This document shows positions 47,716-57,596 of a stretch of DNA of 64,000 bases, piece after piece. A model generated the notes under the pieces. It was given only the letters and a program-made list of their open reading frames with translations. It did no database searches and was not told the DNA's origin. Within the stretch, counting starts at the first letter, position 1. The number at the start of each line of letters is the position of its first letter. Origin of the DNA: an uncultured Lachnospiraceae bacterium (GTDB taxonomy: Bacteria; Bacillota; Clostridia; Lachnospirales; Lachnospiraceae); assembly GCA_947167155.1 (NCBI GenBank), contig CAMVHB010000004.1:1-64000 (forward strand), given 5' to 3'. The position numbers were made by a program, and so were the translations under genes.

Positions 47716-48828
47716 ATGGCAGGAATCAAGCTTGACAATGTGTGCAAGGTTTATCCCAACGGCTTTGAGGCTGTTAAGAATTTCAACCTTGACGTAAAGG
47801 ACAAGGAGTTCATTATCTTCGTAGGCCCTTCAGGCTGCGGAAAGTCCACAACCCTTCGTATGATTGCGGGTCTTGAGGACATCTCCTCCGGAACTCTCAC
47901 GATAGACGGCAAGGTCGTAAACGAAGTAGAGCCGAAGGACCGCGATATCGCGATGGTTTTCCAGAACTACGCTCTTTATCCTCATATGACGGTTTATGAC
48001 AATATGGCTTTCGGTCTGAAGCTCCGCAAGCTTCCGAAAGACGAGATCGACAAGAAGGTCCGCGAGGCTGCGAAGATCCTCGACCTTGACAAGCTCCTCG
48101 ACAGAAAGCCCAAGGCTCTTTCCGGTGGTCAGAGGCAGAGAGTTGCGATGGGACGTGCTATCGTCCGTAATCCCAAGGTCTTCCTCATGGACGAGCCTCT
48201 TTCAAACCTCGATGCAAAGCTCCGTGTTCAGATGAGAATCGAGATCTCAAAGCTTCATGACAGACTCGGTGCAACGATGATCTACGTTACACACGATCAG
48301 ACAGAGGCTATGACGCTCGGTACCAGGATCGTTGTTATGAAGGACGGTATCGTTCAGCAGGTTGATTCTCCTCAGAACCTCTACGCAAATCCTATCAACC
48401 GCTTCGTCGCAGGCTTCATCGGATCTCCTGAGATGAACTTCCTTGATGCGAAGATCATCAAGAACGGTGATGATGTCCTCGCTGATCTCGGCGGTGTGAA
48501 GCTCCTTGTTCCTCCCGCAAAGGCAAAAGCTCTTGAGGAAAAGGGCTATGTAAACAAGACAGTCGTATTCGGTATCCGTCCCGAGAACATCTCAGACGAG
48601 CAGATGGTTATCGAGGCTCATCCCGAGAACGTTATCGAAGCAAAGATCCATGTTTACGAGCTTCTCGGTGCTGAAGTATTCCTTTACTTTGATTACAACA
48701 ACACAGAGATCACAGCAAGGGTCAACCCCCGTACAACAGCACGTACAGGCGACACAGTCAAGTTCTGCCTCGATATGGAGAAGGCTCACTTCTTCGACAA
48801 GCAGACAGAGGTTACTATCACGAACTAA
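47716..48828 (+). CDS. Carbohydrate ABC transporter ATPase (UgpC/MsmX family)
   Basis: GPSGCGKSTTLRMIAGLE, LSGGQRQRVAMGRAI, C-terminal MOP/OB domain. Confidence 0.96.
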   Translation: MAGIKLDNVCKVYPNGFEAVKNFNLDVKDKEFIIFVGPSGCGKSTTLRMIAGLEDISSGTLTIDGKVVNEVEPKDRDIAMVFQNYALYPHMTVYDNMAFGLKLRKLPKDEIDKKVREAAKILDLDKLLDRKPKALSGGQRQRVAMGRAIVRNPKVFLMDEPLSNLDAKLRVQMRIEISKLHDRLGATMIYVTHDQTEAMTLGTRIVVMKDGIVQQVDSPQNLYANPINRFVAGFIGSPEMNFLDAKIIKNGDDVLADLGGVKLLVPPAKAKALEEKGYVNKTVVFGIRPENISDEQMVIEAHPENVIEAKIHVYELLGAEVFLYFDYNNTEITARVNPRTTARTGDTVKFCLDMEKAHFFDKQTEVTITN

Positions 48829-48869
48829 AACGAACGACCGCCTCATAAAAAGAAAGAGAGATCAGGATC

Positions 48870-48896
48870 CGCCGCGTTCTTTCAAAGAGCGCGGCG
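48870..48896 (+). terminator. Intercistronic hairpin (weak terminator/attenuator)
   Basis: CGCCGCGTTCTTTCAAAGAGCGCGGCG followed by atttctat. Confidence 0.45.
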
Positions 48897-48919
48897 ATTT
48901 CTATAAAAGGAGGTTTATC

Positions 48920-49363
48920 ATGTCTAACGGCTTTGACGAAAACTGCGCTTATTGCGCAAAGGGCGCGCTGGTTGAAAAATTCGGCTATTTCATATGCGAG
49001 CTGCCCGCTTCGAATGTTTATCTTTTCAAGGAGCAGTCCCATCCCGGACGCTGCATTGTGGCTTCAAAGCATCATGTTTCAGAGATGAGGGAACTTACAA
49101 AAGATGAACGCGTTGCGTTTATTGAGGACGTAAATCGCGTAGCTGAGGCGATCCACAGCGTCTGTCATCCCGACAAGCTGAATTACGGCATGTACGGAGA
49201 TACGGGGCACCATCTTCATATGCATCTCTGCCCGAAATACAAAGACGGCTTTGAATGGGGCGGAGTATTTCTTATGGATCCGGATCAAAAAAAGATTCAG
49301 GATCAGGATGAGCTTGAAAAGATCGCATCGCCTCTTCGCGACGCAATTATCGATCAGAAATAA
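48920..49363 (+). CDS. HIT family protein
   Basis: MSNGFDENCAYCAKGALVEKFGYFICELP, GDTGHHLHMHLCPKY; RBS AAAGGAGG. Confidence 0.93.
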   Translation: MSNGFDENCAYCAKGALVEKFGYFICELPASNVYLFKEQSHPGRCIVASKHHVSEMRELTKDERVAFIEDVNRVAEAIHSVCHPDKLNYGMYGDTGHHLHMHLCPKYKDGFEWGGVFLMDPDQKKIQDQDELEKIASPLRDAIIDQK

Positions 49364-49377
49364 AAAGGAGCAAAAAT

Positions 49378-49902
49378 ATGGCTGCACAAAATCCAATAGT
49401 TACTATCGAGATGGAGGACGGCGGAGTGATAAAGGCGGAACTATTTCCCGACAAGGCACCGCAGTCCGTGAGAAATTTCATATCACTTATCAACAAACAC
49501 TTCTATGACGGACTCATATTTCACCGCGTCATCAGAGGCTTCATGATCCAGGGCGGCGACCCCGAGGGAAACGGCACAGGCGGTCCCGGCTATTCAATAA
49601 AGGGCGAGTTTTCGTCAAACGGCTTTGAGAACGACTTAAAGCACGATCCGGGCGTCCTTTCAATGGCGCGCAGCATGAGACCTGATTCTGCGGGCTCGCA
49701 GTTTTTCATCATGCATAAAAAAGCTCCCCATCTTGACGGGGAGTACGCTGCCTTTGGAAAGGTGATCGAGGGGATGGATGTTGTGGACCGGATAGCCGAG
49801 GAAACTACGGCTGATGACGACCGGCCCTACAAGAACCAGGTCATGAAGAAGGTCACGGTGGAAACCTTCGGGGTTGATTACCCTGAGCCCGAGAAACTTT
49901 GA
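49378..49902 (+). CDS. Cyclophilin-type peptidyl-prolyl isomerase
   Basis: FHRVIRGFMIQGGDPEGNGTGGPGYSIKGEF, AGSQFFIMHKKAPHLDGEYAAFGKV. Confidence 0.97.
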   Translation: MAAQNPIVTIEMEDGGVIKAELFPDKAPQSVRNFISLINKHFYDGLIFHRVIRGFMIQGGDPEGNGTGGPGYSIKGEFSSNGFENDLKHDPGVLSMARSMRPDSAGSQFFIMHKKAPHLDGEYAAFGKVIEGMDVVDRIAEETTADDDRPYKNQVMKKVTVETFGVDYPEPEKL

Positions 49903-49905
49903 GGA

Positions 49906-50574
49906 TCAGAGCAAAACTGACAGGGTTTCAGGAAGGTCAGAAAGGGACGATATCACCGCAAAAAGCCGCTCTTCAAGCTCTTTTGGAGCCGGAGTGAGAT
50001 CCGGGATCATAATGGTCGAAAGCCCGGCATCAAGAGCAGATCTGGCGCCGTTAGGTGAATCTTCAACCGCAACTGCCTCAGAAGGCTTTAAAGAAATCGT
50101 CTCAAGCGCAAAAAGATAAGGATCGGGATGCGGCTTCCCGCGTGGCACCTCATGGGCTGAGATCACATTATCAAAATATTTATCAATACCGGCGCTCTCC
50201 AATATCAGGAGGGCGTCTTCTTTTCTTGTGGATGTGACAATTATAGCAGGGATATTATTATCAGAAAGAAAAGAGGCAGCCTCGGAAATGCCGGGCTTTA
50301 AAGGGATCCCGTCCCTTGTGAGCTCATCCACAACAGCTTTTTTCATCCGCTCGTGAATGATATCATAGTCGAATTTCTCACCGAGACGCCCTTTCATAAG
50401 GACATTGCCATCTACTGAATTGATCGATCGAAGTTCGAGTGCGCCGTCGTCGGGAAAATCAGGGAAGCCGAAGTCCCTGATGGTCTTCACCCAGTGCTTC
50501 TGGTATATCTTTTCGGTGTCGATGATCGTGCCGTCAAGATCGAAGAATACGGCTTTAAGACGCTTAAGGCTCAA
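49906..50574 (-). CDS. HAD family hydrolase (beta-phosphoglucomutase-like)
   Basis: AVFFDLDGTIIDTEKIY, GKPHPDPYLFALE, AVEDSPNGARSALDAG. Confidence 0.95.
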   Translation of the reverse strand: MSLKRLKAVFFDLDGTIIDTEKIYQKHWVKTIRDFGFPDFPDDGALELRSINSVDGNVLMKGRLGEKFDYDIIHERMKKAVVDELTRDGIPLKPGISEAASFLSDNNIPAIIVTSTRKEDALLILESAGIDKYFDNVISAHEVPRGKPHPDPYLFALETISLKPSEAVAVEDSPNGARSALDAGLSTIMIPDLTPAPKELEERLFAVISSLSDLPETLSVLL

Positions 50575-52355
50575 GATATCTTCTCCCCGAGAAGATCGTT
50601 TTTTCTCATTATCTTTGAAATGAGGCGGGAGTACATGAGGAGGAAGTTCGGGTCGGAGCTTGCCCAGCGCCTGCTGTTCTCCTTCACAAGGTATTCATAC
50701 GAGATGAGGAAGTCGACTTTGCCACCCCCGTCCTTTTCCAGATAGAAGATCGCGGAATTGTCATTCCTTTCTGTAAGCCATTCGAAGATAACGGGATCCG
50801 TTTCCCTGATCCCCGCGGCCCTGTTTATCATCAGGAAGCCGTTCTTGTCGAAGGAGCGGGACGAAAGGATGCTTTCCGTCATCTCTCCGCTGACCTTATC
50901 AAGCCCGTCAGAGGCCGAGGAATAAACGCACGAAAGTTCGTTGCCCGTGAAGACCCTTATAGCGTCAAGCCTTATCGTCTCCTTGATCTTGTCAAGGGAA
51001 GGACTCAAGGCAGCGGCTCCATCATCAAGAAATTCGTCGCTGATATCGGCCATTACTGCGGCAAGGCGACCGGAATAGCCCGTTTCAAACTTGATCTCTG
51101 ATTCACCCTTCGGAATGACCACGTTTCCGTGCATCTCCTCCCGGTAGATGATGAAGCGGTTCTTGCCCTTGCCCTTTGCGATATACAGCCCCTTGTCCGC
51201 CTTTGAAAAGAGAACGTCATAGGTCCTTCCGTTCAGGGGGGCGGTAACGGTTCCTGTGGATATCGTGACGAAGCACTTGGACTCTATCTTTCTGACTTCC
51301 CACTCTATTGTCCGCTTGATCTCCGCGAATATGCTCCTCATCTCGATCTCGCCGAGATTCCTTGTGTAGAAAAAGTATTCATCGCCTCCGAAACGTCCGA
51401 CCTTGCCGTGATCCCCTACAGCAGCCTTGATGCAGCGGGCAACGGCCTTGATGACATCGTCTCCGAAGGCGTGGCCATAGGTGTCGTTGATATTCTTGAA
51501 ATCATCGATGTCACAGATCGTAAGCCAGACATTCTCCCCGTCCTTCATGTCCAGAAGCGCCTTCTCGGCATGGCTTCTGATCCCGTTCTTGTTCAGAAGC
51601 CCTGTCATGGGATCCATGTCAGGATCCCGGAGAGGGAATACTGCCGTGCGTGAGCTGTCCTTGAGCTGCATCACATAGCCCGCAGTACGGGTCAGCCCGT
51701 CATTTCCGGTATGAGTAATGCCGGAAAACTGCATGAGCTGCATCGCGTTTTCTTTTGAGAAAAACGAAGTGCGAAACAGCGCGGCGCAGTTCTCAAGCTG
51801 CCCTTCAAGAAGCTCCTGAAAGGCGCCGACCTTTGCCCGATCCTCTTCGGGAACCTTTCCGTCGCAAAGCTCCCTGATAAAGTCTGAAAGCTCTCCCGAA
51901 AAAAGAACCACGGGCTTCAGATCCTTGTATTGCTGGAGGGTAAATATGCGGGTCGACTTCGCGTATTTGAACACATAATACCCCATGCCTTCAATGAGCT
52001 CGATGACCTCGCTGAAGGAATCCCGCATATGGAAGAATCTCTCCTCGGAAAGATAGATATTGCTTGCCGTAAAGAGGACCATATCCTCCTGGTCCGAGGA
52101 CAGAAACCGAAAATGAAAAGGACGAAAGACTTGATCCGTGCACTCCACATCAAGAATGGCATCTACAGACTCTTCTCCGGAATTGATCCTTTTGAAGGCA
52201 TCCTTTAAAAGCTCCCCGCTCTCCTTTGTCGTGAGATCACGAAGAGACCTGTGCGGCCTGTCTTTCAGAAAATCAACGCAAGACTTGTCACAGCTCGCAA
52301 TGAAATAGTCCGGCTGAATGGCGCCGGTGAAATAAGAGGGTTCGTCAAAATTCAT
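50571..52355 (-). CDS. GGDEF domain protein (GGDEY signature) with N- and C-terminal sensory regions
   Basis: VGRFGGDEYFFYTRN, DPMTGLLNKNGIRSHAEK. Confidence 0.92.
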   Translation of the reverse strand: MNFDEPSYFTGAIQPDYFIASCDKSCVDFLKDRPHRSLRDLTTKESGELLKDAFKRINSGEESVDAILDVECTDQVFRPFHFRFLSSDQEDMVLFTASNIYLSEERFFHMRDSFSEVIELIEGMGYYVFKYAKSTRIFTLQQYKDLKPVVLFSGELSDFIRELCDGKVPEEDRAKVGAFQELLEGQLENCAALFRTSFFSKENAMQLMQFSGITHTGNDGLTRTAGYVMQLKDSSRTAVFPLRDPDMDPMTGLLNKNGIRSHAEKALLDMKDGENVWLTICDIDDFKNINDTYGHAFGDDVIKAVARCIKAAVGDHGKVGRFGGDEYFFYTRNLGEIEMRSIFAEIKRTIEWEVRKIESKCFVTISTGTVTAPLNGRTYDVLFSKADKGLYIAKGKGKNRFIIYREEMHGNVVIPKGESEIKFETGYSGRLAAVMADISDEFLDDGAAALSPSLDKIKETIRLDAIRVFTGNELSCVYSSASDGLDKVSGEMTESILSSRSFDKNGFLMINRAAGIRETDPVIFEWLTERNDNSAIFYLEKDGGGKVDFLISYEYLVKENSRRWASSDPNFLLMYSRLISKIMRKNDLLGEKIS

Positions 52356-52427
52356 TGTCTGACCCCATCCTTCCGCGAATGATCAACTTTTCCAAGTAAT
52401 CCGGTCATATGCGCCTTTTAAGGCAAT

Positions 52428-52441
52428 TGTAAGTGCTTACA
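52428..52441. promoter_or_regulatory. LacI/CcpA-family operator-like palindrome TGTAAGTGCTTACA
   Basis: One mismatch to the cre consensus; intergenic between divergent GGDEF and GH3 genes. Confidence 0.5.
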
Positions 52442-52602
52442 CGAAATTTTATCACAAACCAAAGCCGCGCTAAAGTTTTTTTTGTAGAGAATGCACGATT
52501 TTTTTGTGAGGTTGTATAAATGACCAAAAATAAGTATTATGTGAGAAGCATAGTTGCTCCGCTTTGCGGAGCCGATGCGCTCGTAATTTATGGGAGGTTA
52601 AT

Positions 52603-54993
52603 ATGAAGCTTACAGATAATGAATGTATGGAGCTTTTGACAGGCCAGGGGGCCTGGCATACAAAGGCTTTCGGAGGGAAAGGCGTGCCAAGTGCCCGCGT
52701 TTCCGACGGTCCCAACGGTCTTCGGATCATCGGCGACGTTGTTTCAAGCATCAATGACAGCAGGAAAGCTACATGCTTCCCCTGCGCCTGCGCCCTTGCC
52801 GCAAGCTGGGATGTGGACGCTGCCGCCGAGGAGGGTGCGGCTATCTCCGAAGAAGCAGTATATGAAGGGGTTTCCGTGGTCCTGGGTCCCGGGATCAATA
52901 TGAAAAGAAGCCCTCTCTGCGGCAGGAATTTTGAGTACCTCAGTGAGGATCCCTACCTCGCCGGCACTCTCGCCTCGTCCTATGTCAGTGCTCTTCAGAA
53001 AAATAATGTCGGCGTCTCCTTAAAGCACTTCGCCGGAAATTCCCAGGAGACCCGCCGCATGACATCAAGCTCTGTCATAGATGAGCGGACTCTTCGCGAG
53101 ATCTATCTGAGAGCCTTTGAGATCGTGGTGAAGGAAGCCCACCCCGCAACGATAATGGCTTCCTACAACAAGATAAACGGAAAATACTCCTGCGAGAACA
53201 GAGTTCTTCTTACAAAGATACTCCGGGAGGAATGGGGCTTTGACGGTCTTGTGATGTCGGACTGGGGCGCCTGCGCGAATCTTATGAAGTCAGTGCTTTC
53301 CGGGATGGATCTCGAGATGCCGGACAGCTACGGCATTCACAAAGCTAAGCTTGAAAAGGCGCTTTCCTCCCTTTCGCCCGAAAAGAAGGAGATACTGCTC
53401 GATGCTATAAGAACATCCGCAGCGCGTGTTGTTGCCATGGCGGAAAAATATGATCCCGTTTCCCATGAAACAACGGAAATGAGACTGAAGCTGCCGAAAA
53501 AAGAAGAGCTTTTGAAGCGCCACCACGAAGTGGCCCGCTCTATTGCGGAAAGATCGGCCGTCCTTCTCAAAAACGACGGGATCCTCCCGCTCACTGACAA
53601 GAGCAAGAAGCTTGCCGTGATCGGCGATCTTGCAAAGAATATGCGCTACCAGGGCAATGGCAGTTCCCACATCAATACCGATAATGTCACAAGCGCTGTC
53701 AAGGCACTTTCAGATGAGGGGTATGACATTATCTTTGAAAGAGGCTATGACAGGAATACGGACACGAGCGACGAAGACCTGATGTCAAGGGCTGTCGAGG
53801 CTTCAAAGAAAGCAGACATCGTGCTCTTTTTCGGCGGCCTTACGGATCTTTCCGAAGGTGAGGGCTATGACAGGAAGACGCTTTCGATACCGCGGAATCA
53901 GAGCATCCTGATAGAAAGGCTCCACGAGAATAATGATAATATGATCTTCGTCTCTTTCTCCGGAGCGCCCTTTGAAATGCCGTTCATCGATCATTTCAAG
54001 GCGGTGCTTCATATGTATCTCGGCGGAGAGGCAGTGGGTGAGGCGGTCGCAGCCCTTGTTTCCGGGCGCGTCAATCCTTCCGGAAAGCTCCCGGAGACCT
54101 TCCCTCTCTCTCTTTCCGATGTGCCCTGCGTAAACAACTTCGGGAAGGATGAGGACATAGTTGAATACAGGGAAGGCGTATTTACAGGCTACCGCTATTA
54201 CGGGACTTTTGAAAAAAAGGTCCTCTTCCCCTTCGGGCACGGGCTTTCCTATACGGAATTTTCCTACAGCAATCTGAAATGCCGGAAAGAATACAAGGGC
54301 GGCGAGTTTGAGATCAGCTTTGATATTGAAAACAAGGGCTCTTTTGACGGCGCTGAGGTGGCGGAGATATATGTGGAAAACCCCTCTATCGCTGAGGGCT
54401 GCCTTCGCCCGAAGAGAGAGCTTTTCGGCTTTGTAAAAGTATTCTTAAAAGCCGGAGAGAAAAAGCACTGCAGTATCAGGCTTTCGGACAGAGCCTTTAC
54501 AATCTGGGACAAGGAGGAGAAGGGCTTTTCCACGATCTTTGGGGATTATTCGGTTCTTGTCGGGTCAAGCTCAGAAGACATAAGGCTTTCGGGAAAGGTC
54601 AAGGTTGAAGGCAAAAAGTCAACGGAGAACGACAGGGAAGCACTTGCGCCTTATTTTGAAAAAGATATAAGGGAGCTTTCAAGAGAGGATTTCGCACTTC
54701 TTTACGGAAAAGAGGCGCTCGACGCGCTTCTTAACAAAAAGCACAGATATTCAGTCCGCGACAGCTTAAAGACACTTTCTGAGAAGTCGCTTACCGCAAA
54801 GACGCTGCTTTCCATAGCGCTTCATTATCTTTCGGTGAGATACAGCAAAAAAGACTCAAATGACCCTGAATATGTTATGATGAGGGAGACTGTGACAAAC
54901 GGTAATGCGGACGGAGTGGCGCTCCAGAGCAGAGGGGCCGTGCCTTACAGTCTGATCGAACATGCAGTGAATGTTGCCAACAAACGTTCTTGA
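52603..54993 (+). CDS. Glycoside hydrolase family 3 (beta-glucosidase-like)
   Basis: FAGNSQETRRMTSSSVIDERTLREIYLRAFE, DGLVMSDWGA, C-terminal fn3-like LFPFGHGLSYTEF. Confidence 0.95.
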   Translation: MKLTDNECMELLTGQGAWHTKAFGGKGVPSARVSDGPNGLRIIGDVVSSINDSRKATCFPCACALAASWDVDAAAEEGAAISEEAVYEGVSVVLGPGINMKRSPLCGRNFEYLSEDPYLAGTLASSYVSALQKNNVGVSLKHFAGNSQETRRMTSSSVIDERTLREIYLRAFEIVVKEAHPATIMASYNKINGKYSCENRVLLTKILREEWGFDGLVMSDWGACANLMKSVLSGMDLEMPDSYGIHKAKLEKALSSLSPEKKEILLDAIRTSAARVVAMAEKYDPVSHETTEMRLKLPKKEELLKRHHEVARSIAERSAVLLKNDGILPLTDKSKKLAVIGDLAKNMRYQGNGSSHINTDNVTSAVKALSDEGYDIIFERGYDRNTDTSDEDLMSRAVEASKKADIVLFFGGLTDLSEGEGYDRKTLSIPRNQSILIERLHENNDNMIFVSFSGAPFEMPFIDHFKAVLHMYLGGEAVGEAVAALVSGRVNPSGKLPETFPLSLSDVPCVNNFGKDEDIVEYREGVFTGYRYYGTFEKKVLFPFGHGLSYTEFSYSNLKCRKEYKGGEFEISFDIENKGSFDGAEVAEIYVENPSIAEGCLRPKRELFGFVKVFLKAGEKKHCSIRLSDRAFTIWDKEEKGFSTIFGDYSVLVGSSSEDIRLSGKVKVEGKKSTENDREALAPYFEKDIRELSREDFALLYGKEALDALLNKKHRYSVRDSLKTLSEKSLTAKTLLSIALHYLSVRYSKKDSNDPEYVMMRETVTNGNADGVALQSRGAVPYSLIEHAVNVANKRS

Positions 54994-55092
54994 GGAGGAA
55001 CCATCATGCGAAGCATGATCTTTAAATGGCTCCGACGAGGGGTTGCGAAGCAACAGTAGGGGGGCAATACATTTTACAAAAGGAGGATAATA

Positions 55093-55734
55093 ATGAGAAT
55101 CGCACTGATCAATGAAAACAGCCAGGCGGCAAAAAACGAGATCATCTTCAAGGCTTTGAAGAAGGTGGCAGACGAAAAGGGCTATGAGGTGGACAATTAC
55201 GGGATGTACTCAGCTGAGGACAAGGCCAGCCTCACCTATGTACAGAACGGGATCCTGGCCGCAACGCTTTTGAATTCCGGCGCCGCGGACTTTGTGGTAA
55301 CGGGCTGCGGAACCGGCGAGGGCGCTATGCTGGCTCTCAATTCCTTCCCCAATGTGATCTGCGGCCATGTTGCAACTCCGCTTGACGCTTATACCTTCGC
55401 CCAGATCAACGACGGAAACGCGATCGCGATCCCGTTTGCCCTCGGTTTTGGCTGGGGCGGCGACCTGAACCTTGAATATATCTTTGAAAAGCTCTTCTCC
55501 GAGCCCTTCGGCGGCGGTTATCCGAAGGAGCGCGTAGTTCCCGAGCAGCGAAACAAAAAGATCCTTGATGAAGTGAGAAAGGTGACGCTCAACCAGGATC
55601 TCGTGGAAATACTGAAAAACCTCGATCCCGAGCTTGTAAAGGGCGCGTTCATGGGCGAGAAGTTCTCCGAACTCTTCTTCAAGAACTGCAAGGACGAAAA
55701 GATCGGAGCTTATATCAAAGAGCTGGTTGGGTAA
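55093..55734 (+). CDS. RpiB/LacA/LacB family sugar-phosphate isomerase
   Basis: VVTGCGTGEGAMLALNSFPNVICGHVATPLDAYTFAQINDGNAIAIPF. Confidence 0.9.
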   Translation: MRIALINENSQAAKNEIIFKALKKVADEKGYEVDNYGMYSAEDKASLTYVQNGILAATLLNSGAADFVVTGCGTGEGAMLALNSFPNVICGHVATPLDAYTFAQINDGNAIAIPFALGFGWGGDLNLEYIFEKLFSEPFGGGYPKERVVPEQRNKKILDEVRKVTLNQDLVEILKNLDPELVKGAFMGEKFSELFFKNCKDEKIGAYIKELVG

Positions 55735-55834
55735 TGATCCCTGGGGACGGAGTCAAGGGACCATTTATCGCGCAAATACGATAAAGTCAAGAAATACCGG
55801 ATAAGGGAAACGTCCCCTTATCCGGTATCCTTGG
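55733..55834. repeat. Palindromic REP-like repeat: GGGGACGGAGTCAAGGGACCATT unit, TTATCG-N8-CGATAA motif, 14-bp-stem hairpin
   Basis: ATACCGGATAAGGG-aaacgtc-CCCTTATCCGGTAT at 55794-55828; related copies near 58.9, 59.1, 59.4 kb. Confidence 0.75.
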
Positions 55835-55839
55835 GACCA

Positions 55840-57132
55840 TTACCTTGTCCGGGTATATATTTTCTTTCCTCTTACATATTTTTCAACGATAAAAGCATCG
55901 GAGTCGTTGTAACAGATCCTCTCGATCCGCTCGCGGACTGACATATCGCGCATGGACTTCATCAAACTGTCATCGATGACCACGGCATCAAATTCATATC
56001 CCTCCTGAAATGTCCCAACCTTTCCAAAATATTTTCCGCCGCCCATAGTTGCTAGATAGAATGCTTCCTCGAAGGAAAGCGGCTTTGCGCTGTTGTCTAC
56101 AAGCCTGTAATACATTTTCGATGCCTGAATAGTGATCAATACAGCCTTGAGAAGGTTCATTGAAGAGCCTGCTGCCACATCGGTCCCAAGACCGACATTT
56201 ATTCCTGCATCAAGGAACTTTCTCACCGGAGCGATCCCCGATGAAAGATTCATGTTGGAATCCGCGCAATGCGCAACAAAGGCTCCGTGTTTTTTCAATA
56301 TTGAGATCTCTTCTTCGCCGGAATAAACACAATGAGCCATGATCGAAGGAAATTCGTTCGAACCCATAGCACCAAAGAGCTCGTATGCGTTGGCATAGCA
56401 GGACGAGGATGGAACAAGCTCCTTTACCCAGGCGCACTCAGCCTTGTTTTCGGAAAGATGAGACTGTATCCTCAAGCCTTTTTCTTTTGCCAATTCACCC
56501 AATCCTCTCATAAGCTCATCAGAGCAGGATGGGATAAAGCGCGGAGTAAGGATCGGTTTTGTGTTTTTGAATCTGCCCGCTATCGCTTCAAGCCATTCTT
56601 CAGTAGCCTTGAGCGACTCCGCCGCACTGCTCTCCTGAAGGCCCGCACTGCCGTTCCTGTCCATGTTGACCTTGCCGACAAAAGAGATGATACCGGTCTT
56701 TTCAAGCTTCTCCATAAGCGCGATGGTCGCCTCATTATGGATCGTGCCATAAACAACCGCCCTTGTCGTAAAACTCCTTCTCAGATCCTCTGAAAAATGA
56801 TCATATGCCTTTTTTGCATATTCAATATCCTTGTATTTTGCTTCCTCGGGGAAGGTGTATTTGTTGAGCCAGGCCAAAAGCTCTTCATCCATACCGATCC
56901 CGCGGAAGGTATACTGTGGCGCGTGAACATGAAGATCAGTCATTCCCGGCATGATGAGCATATCCCCGAAGTCAATGAGAGGCAGGTCTTTGTACTTCTC
57001 CAAAAGCACCGGAAAGGCACCCTTGCATGATCCGTCCTCGCAGACCAGATAGCCCCCGTCATATGCCTCTATTTCATTGATATTTTTTGAATAAACAATT
57101 CCTCCTCTGAGGACAAAGCTGTCTTTTTTCAT
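55840..57132 (-). CDS. Guanine deaminase-like amidohydrolase
   Basis: DLHVHAPQYTFRGIGMDEELLAWLNKYTFPEE, IQSHLSENKAECAWV, VGLGTDVAAGSS. Confidence 0.9.
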   Translation of the reverse strand: MKKDSFVLRGGIVYSKNINEIEAYDGGYLVCEDGSCKGAFPVLLEKYKDLPLIDFGDMLIMPGMTDLHVHAPQYTFRGIGMDEELLAWLNKYTFPEEAKYKDIEYAKKAYDHFSEDLRRSFTTRAVVYGTIHNEATIALMEKLEKTGIISFVGKVNMDRNGSAGLQESSAAESLKATEEWLEAIAGRFKNTKPILTPRFIPSCSDELMRGLGELAKEKGLRIQSHLSENKAECAWVKELVPSSSCYANAYELFGAMGSNEFPSIMAHCVYSGEEEISILKKHGAFVAHCADSNMNLSSGIAPVRKFLDAGINVGLGTDVAAGSSMNLLKAVLITIQASKMYYRLVDNSAKPLSFEEAFYLATMGGGKYFGKVGTFQEGYEFDAVVIDDSLMKSMRDMSVRERIERICYNDSDAFIVEKYVRGKKIYTRTR

Positions 57133-57596
57133 AGCAAATCCCAATATCCCGTCTTTCTCGATCCGACACGCCTGATCTTTCCTGACTTGGAAAGCGCATC
57201 GAGATGCCTGTGAATGGTTGCCTCCGATTTTCCGGACAGCAATGAAAGTTCCGGAATCGTAATAAATTTATTATCCTTGACCGCTTCTATGATCTCATGA
57301 TCAAGCGGATTTTCTTTAACAGTTATCCTGTCATTTATCTTGTCATCTGTAGAAAGCAGGTTTCTTGCAAAAACAAATGTAAAGCCAAATTCATCTTCCC
57401 GATATTTATATTCAACTCCTGCTTTTGCGCATAAAGTAAAAGTCCTGTCAAAACCGGTTCCAAATGCATCTATAAATCCATACTTGTACAAGGTTGATGC
57501 GATCAGGATATTTCGGATCTTACTGCCTGCTTTACCGGATGCAAAACTTTTTTCCGGGGCATCCCAGTAAAAATCTGAAAGCCGGTACCACTTCAA
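57129..57596 (-). pseudogene. 5'-truncated AlbA_2/Schlafen-like (RecG-related) transcriptional regulator remnant retaining HATPase_c_4-like piece and winged helix
   Basis: ASGKAGSKIRNILIASTLYKYGFIDAFGTGFDRTF...SLLSGKSEATIHRHLDALSKSGKIRRVG; N-terminal domain missing, overlaps neighbouring ATPase ORF by 65 bp. Confidence 0.7.

Noticed and set aside
55794-55828. 14-bp hairpin considered as a convergent terminator for rpiB-like and guanine deaminase genes
   Set aside because: No T-tract on either side; better explained as part of the palindromic repeat family, though a transcription-stop role is not excluded
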